Both the position numbers and the translations under genes were made by a program. DNA of 64,000 nt from JAPLDA01 sp043783155 (GTDB taxonomy: Bacteria; Bacteroidota; Bacteroidia; AKYH767-A; 2013-40CM-41-45): positions 44,477 to 108,476 of the forward strand of contig JAYVZS010000015.1 of assembly GCA_043783155.1 (NCBI GenBank). Reading direction: 5' to 3'. The notes beneath the pieces were generated by a model. It was not told the DNA's origin, made no database searches, and saw nothing but the letters and a program-made list of their open reading frames with translations. This document shows positions 39,301 to 46,149 of this stretch, in pieces. Every line of letters begins with the position of its first letter. Positions within the stretch are counted from its first letter, which is position 1.

Positions 39301-39788
39301 CCAGTAATCAGACTGATACTGTTACAATCGAATTGCATGGTCATGATTTTCCTAATGGACTGATTGAAAGTTTCACGGGTGTGATGGATACTGCAGGTAC
39401 TATTGCCTGTACATTCTCAAGTGCGGTGATCGACAGCTCTTACTACATTGTATTCAAACATCGCAACTCAATTGAAACGTGGAGTGCTCTCCCGGCATTG
39501 CTTACCGCCGCACCGAGCGTATATGACTTCTCAACAAGTGCTGCAACTGCTTTCGGAGGTAATCTTAAGCTTGTGTCTTCGCTAAATGCATGGTTAGTAT
39601 ATAACGGAGATGTTAATCAGGATGGCTTGTGCGATGGAACCGACTTCAATGTGATAGAGCCGGACGTACTTGCTATTGCCCAGGGTTATTACGCAACGGA
39701 TGTAAACGGAGACGGACTCGTGGACGGATCAGACTTTAATAGTGTTGAACCGAATGTATTATTAATTGTACACGTAATACGTCCTTAA
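30345..39788 (+). CDS. Giant multidomain surface protein (Fn3-like, SprB, P-domain, IPT, dockerin-like end)
   Basis: This 3147-residue protein has a signal peptide at 1-28. Domains in rough order: a C-terminal-anchor-type beta module (30-233); four Fn3-like repeats, each with an Sx[EG]QVVYN or GNKIVYDG loop (240-355, 469-589, 589-707, 936-1052); a second copy of the first module (709-935); Ig-like/unknown (1052-1550); a SprB repeat (1563-1626); two tandem ~395-residue units (1628-2025, 2026-2413); a proprotein-convertase P-domain (2447-2601); SprB-like repeats (2659-2872); an IPT/TIG domain (2872-2954); and a C-terminal module ending in two dockerin-like Ca loops (3088-3147, DVNQDGLCDG and DVNGDGLVDG). 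No type A or B sorting domain is seen. A role as adhesin is likely; the export path is unclear. Confidence 0.85.
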   Translation: MKQQTTYQNLVKLFIVLLVFTFHNSYGQLTLTTSPYTQNFNTINTALPTGWTVRTGAGNTVLGASASLNIAQIQWSTATGQFANYASANSPSASADLQVTQNTRTDRALGLRQTSTVGDNGAAFVLQITNTTNLVNFSLSFKLMELDPTATAGRTATWNVDYGFGATPTAFTNATTVPATITTFLGSDWGTTNVTVNFGTVLNNNAGPVWIRIVTKSATTGSGSRPVTAIDDYNLSWSQVPAVQDHDITFSAISTDSMHVAWTNGDGTSRIVKINTANSFTNPANGTNPSANNVYSGSGEQVVYNSTGNSFNIKGLSPLTTYFFRVYNYNGAGVTTVYDTASAVLNPNSQATNSATVPTISLSSPALTAFVTTAGTPSASQTYTVTGSNLTDSIYIFPPALFEISLNGTTWINSSSHIGLAQSGGNVITTPVQVRYNPLVTGTTTGNISDTSTNATPKLKSVYGVAKAVEPTVQSAITFGVITPTSIAVNFSGGNGTRRILVARQTSAVTFVPTDTIPPAGINSIFTSATDQGSGNKIVYDGTGNTDTVTGLTASTVYQFAVYEYNGTGVTINYLTISPGTGSQSTAVLEPTTSASSVTFGCNGADTISMTFTGGNGQRRIVVMSGGSAVSFTPADFIAPTGVNSNFSLAADQGSGNKIVFDGTTTSAVVTGLTPGTIYFVKVFEYNGTGSSVNYLTSSFGSGSKTNPGPVSYSTTGSTYSQDFNTLPAATGAVPFVGAGPFYLSGSPICSFALNGWQIAKTSGTGANLIFNGDNLGNSTTGSLYSYGSSSGSTDRALGSLAAASVIGGLGVVLKNNTPDILSRVTVTYTGEEWKRGTGAANSLYFSYLVNGTNLTTGGTFTALPALNFQAPTDTGSNVALNGNAANNRTAISLTFDLNANWLPGQNLVLRWDDTNDNLSDDGLAIDDFSFVAVPPAKPTAQDSTITFSGVSTVMITTNWLNGNGASRIVKINKTNSFSNPVDGNVYAATSLYVGSGEQVVYNGSGTSVTVTGLSADSTYFFRVFGYNGTGGATKYNTVTAFNNPKSKATNPPSAATQLAIISVNDSVAPSFPTNIVAGKPFHVVVRSQDGSGNPQNVGTNTTVDLSVFSGLYNLVGIPSGVIQTGADTVTIYGVIYDTPDLGVQLNASASSGDVLTAGQSVSFDVSDSASLLVFAGVPASAIVDSLLNTFTVRALRVDSTLDFNYSGTITLTKISGPGNLLGTTIKSAIGGIATFNNINFDMVGTYVIRADAPGLNGIISHTIIITNIPIMTELVVPKYIGSKTGTTTNVARTPIAICVRLDNLAPNTLYDIKAAIELTSAAVTSYGAGNIGTPTNSFNGSTQTLPGAFTTNASGSSGPYWIIIQPTGGAALQFDAGQLHHLRLGFVASGGTMPSSPNFIGTKTIQALDISSIARTVTTADDGAFLKGSSAPCVAGKYILVYDSIAPAGDPLFSYQSRPAIDTNATQTDLPTAINDVYRQAGTSASGDYPAVIPIGANNPNGVRRIEARNADNSVFNFATDADGVWPSGANTTTITRRSVATLTLSDAGMNSVSISSITSTPVTCSNDGTATVTATGSGSLSYLWSNGATTASISSLASGSYTVTVNDSKGCSANTSVTVSQPASSTITASGSTTFCNGDSVKLSVPAGADHYAWSTNPSSDTLSSVVVKTSGSYTVVVTTASCPHTSLPITVTVNNFAINGTIFFENMGDIAVGSTTKVNNYTGWHNGVPAIFSSTPNVDTAQTDVRTSTPSNYANASGGNNIFFGTANSITDRNFNISGINTTGYAGVSLSFGLIRSAIGLSNDSMKVEVSTDGIGYSTIGNYATASTANWSQFTVSSGIPVTANLRIRFSKNNGSQFRIDDVLVTGLTNSVSILPTGPTTICGAGSVSLVSSVLTGNLWSPTNQTTQTITATSAVPSTTIYTVTITDANGCKATSAPVKVRFVPVVTVTIPSTTPASCSGGSATALAANGTVPFTYSWNSSPVQTTATATGLATGSYTVTVTDSNSCTASASTTIGLPAIATITAGGPTTFCNGDSVTLSAGAGASHYSWSSNPSVDTLRSIVVKTSGTYTVTANNGLGCIQTSFPVTVTVNNFAMNGTIFSESVGIGTASSISAYTGWQNSVAPIVFSSTSTSQSDVRTTTNSSGYTGASGNSNVFMGFSTGSPDRNFIISGINTLGYSGMRLTFGLKRDAGTDSVKVEVSADGSTYTQLAITHPSNNTTWILDTAVGSIPATANLRIRFSKNSTTGQFRIDDVKLTGITSTVNIVASGPTIICGTGGVRLTSNILNGNTWSPTNETTKSILAITSGTYTVTSGGSTGCPATSAPVVVQINPNPTVSITSITNASCFGTSDGSATALAAGGTGSLNYSWNTSPVQPTATASNLTAGTYTVTVTDANSCIAKDSSTTITQPSAITVTAVTSDTVICQGATVSLSSTGTTSTNLTFTNSTPVAIPDSSVANGIVPVTSSIVVSGVNSTSLTSGQIASVKINSLTHTYDGDLIIRLIAPDGRYLTLSNRRGFGANFTNTVFSSSATVALTSSPFTGTFKPDTSATASAAFASFNGVNPNGTWKLYVSDNARVDSGFINSWSITFNNPIAFAWTSSPTGFTSSAKSPGSVTPSSVGLGNVIYTVVATNLTTGCNSPSSSVTVKVIPGPSALASSTDVSCHNDSNGTVSVIASGGTTPYTYSWNTSPVQLTPTVTGLKAGHYTVTITDSNGCKTKADTAVANPAVITVSASAGSITCFGGTTNVVVSAVGGSGIYSSGTGTFSNVTAGTHTYTVTDNKGCIGSVTISIGQPSRIIVTATQGVITCNGGTTSVVVTATGGSGPYTSGTGTFTGVTAGIHTYTVFDSTGCSGSVTDTITEPAPIVINAFFPHGCNGDIISITGSNFTGATNVLFNGMSAAGFTIANDGEIDAAVPAGATSGFITVVKGTCSVTSTTSFTVNCVTNTTVTVKAFIQNYTDTTNMVMYPVMMNERVVGATSNQTDTVTIELHGHDFPNGLIESFTGVMDTAGTIACTFSSAVIDSSYYIVFKHRNSIETWSALPALLTAAPSVYDFSTSAATAFGGNLKLVSSLNAWLVYNGDVNQDGLCDGTDFNVIEPDVLAIAQGYYATDVNGDGLVDGSDFNSVEPNVLLIVHVIRP
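35226..37586 (+). repeat. Two tandem ~1.19-kb coding repeats inside the giant gene
   Basis: Unit A (35226-36419) and unit B (36420-~37586) both begin with TITAxG...TTFCNGDSV. They continue through a discoidin-like beta region (TVNNFAxNGTIF, VRTxT, RIRFSKN) and end with a SprB-like repeat. The offset is exactly 1194 bp (398 codons). Many codon differences between the units show an old duplication. Confidence 0.75.
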
Positions 39789-39840
39789 GAAAAACAACTG
39801 ACACAAGTGCTGCTTACTAAAATAAACAGCGAATAAAAAA

Positions 39841-39872
39841 ACGTCCCGCAGAACAGCGGGACGTTTTTTTTT
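39841..39872. terminator. Strong bidirectional terminator
   Basis: ACGTCCCGC (39841-39849) pairs perfectly with GCGGGACGT (39856-39864) around AGAACA, with an A-run before and eight T after. It can end both the giant gene and the minus-strand lutB-like gene. Confidence 0.92.
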
Positions 39873-39887
39873 CCTGGAGCGGAAAAA

Positions 39888-41267
39888 TTATTTTTTCATC
39901 CGTTCCTTCCACAACTCATTAAAAGATTGAGGTGCTACTTTCGGAAGGTCTCTTCTGTTACCCCAACTTTTTTTAAAAAAATTCTGTATGACAAAATTCT
40001 TGGTTTTTGATCCGCCTTTATTCATGAGGCTTCTTTTCAACATGGCCTTTTTCCAGAATGTATAGATCCATTTTTCTGATTTCGATGCAAGGCCTTCTTC
40101 AACCGAATCATGACGGTTGTGAAGCAAAAGTTTATGCAATTCGATTTTCACCGGGCAGACTTCCGTACACTTTCCACAAAGCGATGAAGCAAAGCTGAGA
40201 TGTTTAAACTCTTTCATACCACTATAATGTGGAGTAATCACAGAACCGATCGGGCCACTATAAGGAGTACCGTAAGCATGACCGCCAACACCCTGGTAAA
40301 TCGGACAGCCGTTTAAGCAGGCACCGCAACGGATACAAGACAATGCCTGACGCTGATTTTGCTGCGCCAGTAAATTTGTTCTTCCGTTGTCGAGCAGGAT
40401 GACATACATTTCTTCCGGGCCATCGCTTTCTTCCGGTTGGCGCGGACCTGTCATGATGGAATTATAAACCGTCATTTTCTGTCCCGTGCCATGCGTTGCA
40501 AGCAACGTCCAGAATAAATCAAGATCAGTGAGTGATGGAATAATTTTCTCAATGCCGCCAATCGCAATATGAACTTTCGGGAACGCAACACTTAGCAAAG
40601 CATTCCCTTCATTTTCGGTGACGGCAACAGCACCGATATCAGCGATTAAAAAATTGATGCCGGTTATACCCACTTCTGCCTCCTGGTATTTTGCGCGCAG
40701 TTTTTCTCTCACATAAGCGGTGATTTCCTGAGGCGTGCTGTTAATCGGAAGCGAGAATATTTTATTAAAAGTTTTCGCCACATCTTCTTTCGAAAGATGC
40801 ATGGCAGGAGTTACAATGTGATAAGGAGGTTCGTTACGAAGCTGAACAATGTATTCACCTAAATCCGTTTCCACCGATTCAATACCTGCTTTCTCCAATG
40901 CATGATTGAGATGAATTTCTTCTGTCGTCATCGACTTCGACTTCACAACAGTTTTTGCATTCGCCCGCCTCATGATTAAATTAATTTCAGAAATTGCTTC
41001 TTCCGCGTTTTGCGCCCAGATTACTTTTCCACCACGCTTTGAAAAATTGAATTCAAACTCGGTAAGGTATTTCTCCAGGTTCTCAATCGCCTTCCATTTT
41101 AAATTTGCCGCACGCTGCTTCGCAAGTTCAAGGTCTTCAAACTGGTGTTTGCCGTCTACTACCTTTTTATCGTACTGAGAAATATTAAAAACAAGCTTCC
41201 GCCTGTGTTCTTTATCGAACACCTTGTTTTCGGCCTTGACTAAAAATTCGTGCGACTGTTGCGACAT
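39888..41267 (-). CDS. LutB/LldF-like iron-sulfur protein
   Basis: This 459-residue protein has a LUD-type domain (residues ~20-300, with EAISEINLIMRRANAKT and TPAMHLSKEDVAKTF). A ferredoxin-like part follows with CIRCGACLNGCPIY and CGKCTEVCPVKIEL, eight cysteines for two 4Fe-4S clusters. The LutB-type subunit works with LutA and LutC in L-lactate oxidation, but neither gene is beside it. It may have another electron-transfer partner. A terminator lies just downstream and the TA remnant region is upstream. Confidence 0.85.
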   Translation of the reverse strand: MSQQSHEFLVKAENKVFDKEHRRKLVFNISQYDKKVVDGKHQFEDLELAKQRAANLKWKAIENLEKYLTEFEFNFSKRGGKVIWAQNAEEAISEINLIMRRANAKTVVKSKSMTTEEIHLNHALEKAGIESVETDLGEYIVQLRNEPPYHIVTPAMHLSKEDVAKTFNKIFSLPINSTPQEITAYVREKLRAKYQEAEVGITGINFLIADIGAVAVTENEGNALLSVAFPKVHIAIGGIEKIIPSLTDLDLFWTLLATHGTGQKMTVYNSIMTGPRQPEESDGPEEMYVILLDNGRTNLLAQQNQRQALSCIRCGACLNGCPIYQGVGGHAYGTPYSGPIGSVITPHYSGMKEFKHLSFASSLCGKCTEVCPVKIELHKLLLHNRHDSVEEGLASKSEKWIYTFWKKAMLKRSLMNKGGSKTKNFVIQNFFKKSWGNRRDLPKVAPQSFNELWKERMKK

Positions 41268-41396
41268 ATTACCGGCGAAGATAATTACGAATGCAACGAG
41301 AATTAAAAAATATTCTGATTAGTTTTCAAGAATCAAAAGTGAGTTATTAAGAACTCGTCCCGGACAATATGGAGATTGAAGTGGTCCAAAATTTTA

Positions 41397-41455
41397 AATC
41401 TCCGCATCCTCCTGGCTCCTCAGCAAATCATCAATCGTTTCGCCTTTCAAGAGTA
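41397..41455 (-). pseudogene. Remnant copy of the lysA 3' end
   Basis: On the minus strand it reads ...LLKGETIDDLLRSQEDAEI then stop, against ...RKRETIDDLLRNQVDAEI at the true lysA end. The 51-bp core (41397-41447) differs from 42081-42131 by about three bases. It begins right after the stop of the toxin remnant. It is a partial duplication, not a gene. Confidence 0.8.
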
Positions 41456-41759
41456 CTACCTAAGACGGCTTGCGTGTATAACCTGGTAAACGGTAACTCT
41501 GTTCCCGAAAATCTTGCATACGAAAATAGAATTCTTTTTAAAGACAGCATACCTGAACTCTCTTTTTGCCAATACCTCTCTTCTGCATACAGGTTCTTTT
41601 AAAGGAAGTATAGCAAGTGAAGCTGCAAATGAATAGAGTTGATTTACAAATTTTTCCGCCGTTCCCGGATAGCCCTGTTCCTCAATAAAAAACACTTATA
41701 GCTGTCAATTGTCTTTCGGCGGACGTTTTAAAAAAAACCTTTATTTCTTTTTTCGCCAT
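41456..41759 (-). pseudogene. ParE/RelE-like toxin gene with a frameshift
   Basis: From the ATG at 41759 the frame gives MAKKEIKVFFKTSAERQLTA and ends at a stop just after a T6 run (41687-41692 on the plus strand as A6). One base less in the run would join it to the second frame, IEEQGYPGTAEKFVNQL through RLAKREFRYAVF-like residues to VIHASRLR at the end. The total of ~100 residues and the C-terminal NVIHAS-type motif match ParE/RelE-family toxins of Bacteroidota. As read here it is broken. A sequencing error in the homopolymer remains possible, but the partner is also decayed. Confidence 0.75.
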
Positions 41760-42016
41760 GAAGCAATCTTAGACAATGTTCTATTCTTTGAATCATTCAA
41801 TGAAATGCTTCTACCCCTCGATGCATTGGAAAGTGTATGCAAGAGTTCTTCATCCGTAGGTGCCTGACCGGGCAAAACCAATTCTATCTCATTGATTTTT
41901 TTTTCTTTGAAACGGGATGTTCCTCCTTTATCATTGCTGTAAGATTTTTATCAGCTTTTAATTTACGATACAATTGCTGAGCATAGGTCACTTGTTTGTA
42001 TGATGATGGTGGTCAT
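41741..42016 (-). pseudogene. Decayed antitoxin of the ParE/RelE pair
   Basis: A start at 42016 gives MTTIIIQTSDLCSA, then frame changes lead through QLYRKLKADKNLTAMIKE, VSKKK, INEIELVLPGQAPTDEELAYTF and LSNASRGRSISLNDSKN to ASWRKKK and TAA at 41741. At least three frameshifts are needed, so the gene is dead. The order (antitoxin before toxin, ends overlapping the toxin ATG at 41759) is that of a normal TA operon. Confidence 0.7.
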
Positions 42017-42080
42017 TTTGAATAAAAAAATTTTCACATTTACGAATTATATGACAGTGATATGGATCTTTCACCTCATT

Positions 42081-43313
42081 TTAAATCTCCGCATCCACCT
42101 GGTTCCTCAGTAAATCATCAATCGTTTCCCGTTTCCTGATCAGCTGTGCTTTGCCTTTGTAGATCAAAACTTCTGCCGGCCGGAAACGTGAATTATAATT
42201 GTTGCTCATTGAAAAACCATACGCGCCTGCATTCAGAATCGCAAGCACATCTCCTTCGCGTACTTCGTTTAATTTTCTGTCCCATGCAAACGTATCCGTT
42301 TCGCAAATGTATCCGACAACCGTATACACACGTTGTACGCCATTCGGGTTCGACATATTCACGATGTGATGATACGCATCGTAGAACATCGGGCGGACGA
42401 GATGGTTTTGTCCCGAATCCACTCCCACAAAAACGGTGGCCATCGTTTGCTTGATGATGTTCACTTTCACCAACAGGAATCCGCCTTCGCTCACTAAAAA
42501 TTTTCCCGGCTCAAACCAAAGCTGAAGTTTCCGTCCGTAGTTTTTACAGAACTCAATAAAACGTGTCGAAAGTTCTTTGCCTAACTCTTCAATATCAGTG
42601 GTAACGTCATCTTCTTTGTAAGCAACTTTGAACCCGCTTCCGAAATCAATGAACTCAAGGTCTTTGAAATTTTCTGCCGCTTCAAACAGCAGTTCTGCTC
42701 CACGAATAAAAACACTGGCATCAAGAATATCAGACCCTGAATGCATGTGAAGTCCGACAACACGAATGTTATTGGCAGCGACAATACGAGTGAGATGCCT
42801 CAACTGGTAAATTGAAATACCAAACTTAGAATCAATGTGTCCCGTTTGAATATGCGAATGACCTCCTGCTGTGATGTGTGGGTTGATGCGGACACAACAC
42901 GGGACTTTGTTTCCATATTCATGTCCGAATTGTTCAAGAATAGAAATATTGTCGATGTTGATGTTGAGACCAAGTTCCACCCCCATTTTTATTTCTTCGA
43001 TGGAAACACAATTGGGAGTGAAAAGAATTTGCGATGGTTTGAAACCGGCTTTCAACCCGATCATGGCTTCCTGGATAGAAACAACATCGAGTCCGGCGCC
43101 AATCTTTTTCATTAGTTTCAGAATGGAAATGTTCGACAATGCCTTAATGGCGTACTTGATTTCAAGATCCACACCGCTGAAAGCATTTTTTAATTTTTCA
43201 TACTGAGAAGCTATTTTCTCTGCATCATATACATAAAGCGGTGTGTCGAATTCTTTGCACAAGTCGAGCACATCTATACCACTAATTTGATAACGGGAAT
43301 TAACGAGGTTCAT
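42081..43313 (-). CDS. lysA: Diaminopimelate decarboxylase
   Basis: This 410-residue PLP enzyme makes L-lysine from meso-diaminopimelate. It belongs to the fold-III barrel; the PLP Lys lies in IKYAIKALSNISILK near residue 57. PNCVSIEEIKMG, HMHSGSDI and a WFEPGKFLV motif are present, and CETDTFAWDR and NAGAYGFSMSNNYNSR complete the active site. The length is normal. The 3' end (42081-42131) is duplicated at 41397. It is transcribed alone or with the suf operon, which lies 123 bp upstream. Confidence 0.93.
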   Translation of the reverse strand: MNLVNSRYQISGIDVLDLCKEFDTPLYVYDAEKIASQYEKLKNAFSGVDLEIKYAIKALSNISILKLMKKIGAGLDVVSIQEAMIGLKAGFKPSQILFTPNCVSIEEIKMGVELGLNINIDNISILEQFGHEYGNKVPCCVRINPHITAGGHSHIQTGHIDSKFGISIYQLRHLTRIVAANNIRVVGLHMHSGSDILDASVFIRGAELLFEAAENFKDLEFIDFGSGFKVAYKEDDVTTDIEELGKELSTRFIEFCKNYGRKLQLWFEPGKFLVSEGGFLLVKVNIIKQTMATVFVGVDSGQNHLVRPMFYDAYHHIVNMSNPNGVQRVYTVVGYICETDTFAWDRKLNEVREGDVLAILNAGAYGFSMSNNYNSRFRPAEVLIYKGKAQLIRKRETIDDLLRNQVDAEI

Positions 43314-43436
43314 GACGGTAAAAATATGAACAAAATTGAGAAGTGGGAATTAATTCTTGAAGCCGGGAAACAGGGAATGGGGAATCGGAGTAGCGCTCTC
43401 CGTTTCACCGATTCTCCGTTTCAAAATTTTTCAGTT
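43314..43436. other. Gap after the suf operon with a short hairpin
   Basis: GAATCGG (43382-43388) pairs with CCGATTC (43408-43414) across 19 bp. No U-tract follows on either side, so a terminator is not supported. Confidence 0.4.
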
Positions 43437-43961
43437 TTATTTCTCCTTTGAAGAAACCGCCGCCTTATAAACCGGAACCGTCGAACACGGCTCACCATAC
43501 ATGATGCTTTTCACAACAGGCCGAAGTAAAAAAGTTATTTCAACATAGGCGGAAGCAGGAACTTCCACTTTGCTGCAACCTTTGATTACCACACGCTGGT
43601 CGCGGTAATTTTCAGGGATTATTTTAAAAATCTGTTCATGAAACAATTCTTCTTCCAGTTTTTTCAAATCTCCAAAGACTATTTTTTTTGCAACCGGCTC
43701 CAGCTTTGCGGCCACCAGCATAAACGCCCACGTTGGAACAATGGCATCGGCGGTACAAGCTATGGCTACAAATTTATCCTGGTATTGGAGCCAGTCATGG
43801 TTTTTTAACTGCTCACGAAAATCTTTTTCTTTCAGAATCAATTCTTCAAACAACCATCCTTTCAGGTCAAACAAAATACGTTCCCCGGGAAGATATAATT
43901 CTTCCAGGTCAATCTGTACAAGACCGCTTTCCGCAACTTTATTTATGATTTCATCTTGCAT
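43437..43961 (-). CDS. DUF2480 family protein
   Basis: This 174-residue protein is read from the Met at 43961 (MQDEIINKVAESGLVQIDLE); the frame to 43979 would overlap the previous gene more. DUF2480 proteins are found in Bacteroidota at the end of suf loci, as here, 5 bp or less after the DUF59 gene. An IACTADAIVPTWAFMLVAAKL segment is the most conserved part. A role in Fe-S cluster assembly or delivery is an inference from context only. Confidence 0.85.
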   Translation of the reverse strand: MQDEIINKVAESGLVQIDLEELYLPGERILFDLKGWLFEELILKEKDFREQLKNHDWLQYQDKFVAIACTADAIVPTWAFMLVAAKLEPVAKKIVFGDLKKLEEELFHEQIFKIIPENYRDQRVVIKGCSKVEVPASAYVEITFLLRPVVKSIMYGEPCSTVPVYKAAVSSKEK

Positions 43962-43965
43962 CTTG

Positions 43966-44289
43966 TTACCACATGCCAAGTTCCAACTTCGCTTCTTCGC
44001 TCATCATGTCTTTTTCCCATGGGGGATCAAACGTGATTTCAACTTTCGCATTGTTCACGTCAGGAATATCTTTAATTTTTTGTTCCACTTCAACCGGTAA
44101 TGTTTCTGCAACAGGACAGGCGGGAGATGTCAATGTCATCTTCACAAACACATCATTGCCTTCATCAACACGAACTTCGTAAATCAAACCAAGCTCAAAT
44201 ATATTAACGGGAATTTCAGGATCGTAACAGGTCTTCAGTACGTCCCTTACTCTTTCTTCCAATGATTTTATTATTTCCTGTGCTTCCAT
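43966..44289 (-). CDS. SUF-associated DUF59/MIP18-like protein (SufT)
   Basis: This protein is about 107 residues long from the Met at 44289; the longer frame to 44364 lies in repetitive AT-rich leader sequence and is not used. YDPEIPVNIFELGLIYEV and the LTSPACPVAETLP motif with its cysteine are the family signatures. Proteins of this type help Fe-S maturation, and the gene is inside the suf operon. It runs almost into DUF2480. Confidence 0.88.
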   Translation of the reverse strand: MEAQEIIKSLEERVRDVLKTCYDPEIPVNIFELGLIYEVRVDEGNDVFVKMTLTSPACPVAETLPVEVEQKIKDIPDVNNAKVEITFDPPWEKDMMSEEAKLELGMW

Positions 44290-44372
44290 TATTCCATTAT
44301 TCCATTTCAGATTTCGGATTCTAAATTGCGAATTGGCGAGCAATCTAAAATTCGCCTTTGGCAATTGCTATT

Positions 44373-44798
44373 TTATGCACTTGACTTTGTCTGATATCCC
44401 AGCGCATACAATTTCATCTGCTTGATCATACTTGCCAGCCCGTTGGCTCTTGTCACTGCAACGTGCTGTCTCAATCCGATCTTATCAATAAACGTTAAAT
44501 CTGTACTTACAATGTCTTCCGGTTTTTGTCCTGACAACACACGAATCAGCAAGCCGATTTCGCCCTTTACAAATGTTGAATCGCTGTCAGCTTCAAAAAA
44601 TATGCGACCATCTTTTTCATAACTATTCAGCCACACGCTACTCTGGCAACCTTTGATCTTATTTTCTTCCACTTTATATTTTTCATCAAGCACAGGAAGT
44701 TTTTGTCCAAGTTCGATGATGTACTGATATTTATCTGTCCAGTCATCGAAGAGCTCGAATTCAGATACAATTTCTTCTTCAATGTCGCTAATTTGCAT
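44373..44798 (-). CDS. sufE: Sulfur acceptor SufE
   Basis: This protein is about 141 residues long from the Met at 44798. The key cysteine lies in KIKGCQSSVWLN, near residue 50. It accepts persulfide sulfur from SufS and passes it to the SufBCD scaffold. The C-terminal RANGLASMIKQMK matches the family. It is the gene after sufS in this operon. Confidence 0.92.
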   Translation of the reverse strand: MQISDIEEEIVSEFELFDDWTDKYQYIIELGQKLPVLDEKYKVEENKIKGCQSSVWLNSYEKDGRIFFEADSDSTFVKGEIGLLIRVLSGQKPEDIVSTDLTFIDKIGLRQHVAVTRANGLASMIKQMKLYALGYQTKSSA

Positions 44799-44868
44799 GC
44801 TCAATCTTCTACCTTTCATTTTTCAGTATACAATCGACAAAATTGTTTATTGGTCTTTTGTCTGCTGC

Positions 44869-46149
44869 CTACTTTTTTAACAAAGCAATTGCTTTCTTTA
44901 TTCCTTCAACCATCGCATCTATCTCTTCTTTTGTATTGTAAAACATAAAAGAAGCGCGAATCGTTCCCGGTATATTAAATCGTTGCATCACGGGTTCGGT
45001 ACAATGATGGCCCGTGCGAACCGCGATACCAAGAGTGTCGAGATACATGCCGACATCCAGCGCATTCAAACCTTCCATGACAAACGAAATAACGCTCGCC
45101 TTTTTTTTCGCTGTTCCGATCAATCTCAATCCGTCAATGTTGCCAAGTTTTTTCGAAGCATACAACATCAACTCATGTTCATACGCTGAAATTTTTTTCC
45201 TGTCCAATGCCTGAATATAATCAATGGCTGCGCCCCATGCGATCACATCAGCAATGTTCGGCGTACCCGCTTCAAATTTAAAAGGCACCTCGTTGTAAGT
45301 TGTTTTTTCAAAACTTACAGAGTGAATCATTTCTCCGCCACCCTGGTACGGAGGCATCTCTTCAAGAATATTTATTTTTCCGTACAGTCCACCAATGCCG
45401 GTTGGCCCGAACATCTTATGTCCAGAAAAAGCGAAGAAGTCACAATCGAGATCCTGCACATCAACAGGTTCGTGCGCGACTGCCTGTGCGCCATCTATCA
45501 ATACAGGCACATTATGCTGATGTGCCTTCCGGATAATTTCCTTTACAGGATTAATTGTACCAAGAGAATTGGATGTATGAACCAGCGAAACAAATTTTGT
45601 TTTTGAAGATAGTAACCGGATAAAATCTTCCGGCATTATTTCTCCGCTGTCATTCATTGGTATTACTTTCAGGATCGCTTTCTTTTCCTCGCACAACATC
45701 TGCCACGGCACTATGTTGCTGTGATGTTCCATCGCTGAAATAATGATTTCATCACCGATAGAAATATTTTTTCTGCCATAAGCAGCTGCGACAAGATTAA
45801 TGGATTCAGTTGTTCCCCGGGTAAAAACTATTTCTCGTGGTGATTTCGCGTTGATAAAATGTTGAACTTTTCCACGGACATCATCAAATGCCTTTGATGC
45901 TTTTTGCGAGAGGTAATGAACCCCGCGATGAATATTCGCATTGTAAGATGAATAATAATTCATCAATGCATCAATTACTACTTGTGGTTTTTGCGATGTC
46001 GCGGCGTTGTCAAAATAAATCAACGGCTTGCCACCGGAACCATCAGAAGAAGGATAAACATGCTGAGAAAGAACAGGGAAATCCCTTCTCGCCTTCCTCA
46101 CATCAAAATCAGAAGTTACCTTCATATCTGCTGCTTCCGCTATATTCAT
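44869..46149 (-). CDS. sufS: Cysteine desulfurase SufS
   Basis: This 426-residue class V PLP aminotransferase removes sulfur from cysteine for Fe-S clusters. The PLP lysine is in FAFSGHKMFGPTGIG, and the persulfide cysteine in RTGHHCTEPVMQRF near residue 380. Also seen are YFDNAATSQKP and MEHHSNIVPW. The start at 46149 overlaps the end of sufD by 4 bp. A short charged N-terminal leader (~20 residues) precedes the fold. Confidence 0.94.
   Translation of the reverse strand: MNIAEAADMKVTSDFDVRKARRDFPVLSQHVYPSSDGSGGKPLIYFDNAATSQKPQVVIDALMNYYSSYNANIHRGVHYLSQKASKAFDDVRGKVQHFINAKSPREIVFTRGTTESINLVAAAYGRKNISIGDEIIISAMEHHSNIVPWQMLCEEKKAILKVIPMNDSGEIMPEDFIRLLSSKTKFVSLVHTSNSLGTINPVKEIIRKAHQHNVPVLIDGAQAVAHEPVDVQDLDCDFFAFSGHKMFGPTGIGGLYGKINILEEMPPYQGGGEMIHSVSFEKTTYNEVPFKFEAGTPNIADVIAWGAAIDYIQALDRKKISAYEHELMLYASKKLGNIDGLRLIGTAKKKASVISFVMEGLNALDVGMYLDTLGIAVRTGHHCTEPVMQRFNIPGTIRASFMFYNTKEEIDAMVEGIKKAIALLKK

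Noticed and set aside
43382..43414. Terminator after the suf operon
   Set aside because: A 7-bp stem is present but no U-tract follows it.
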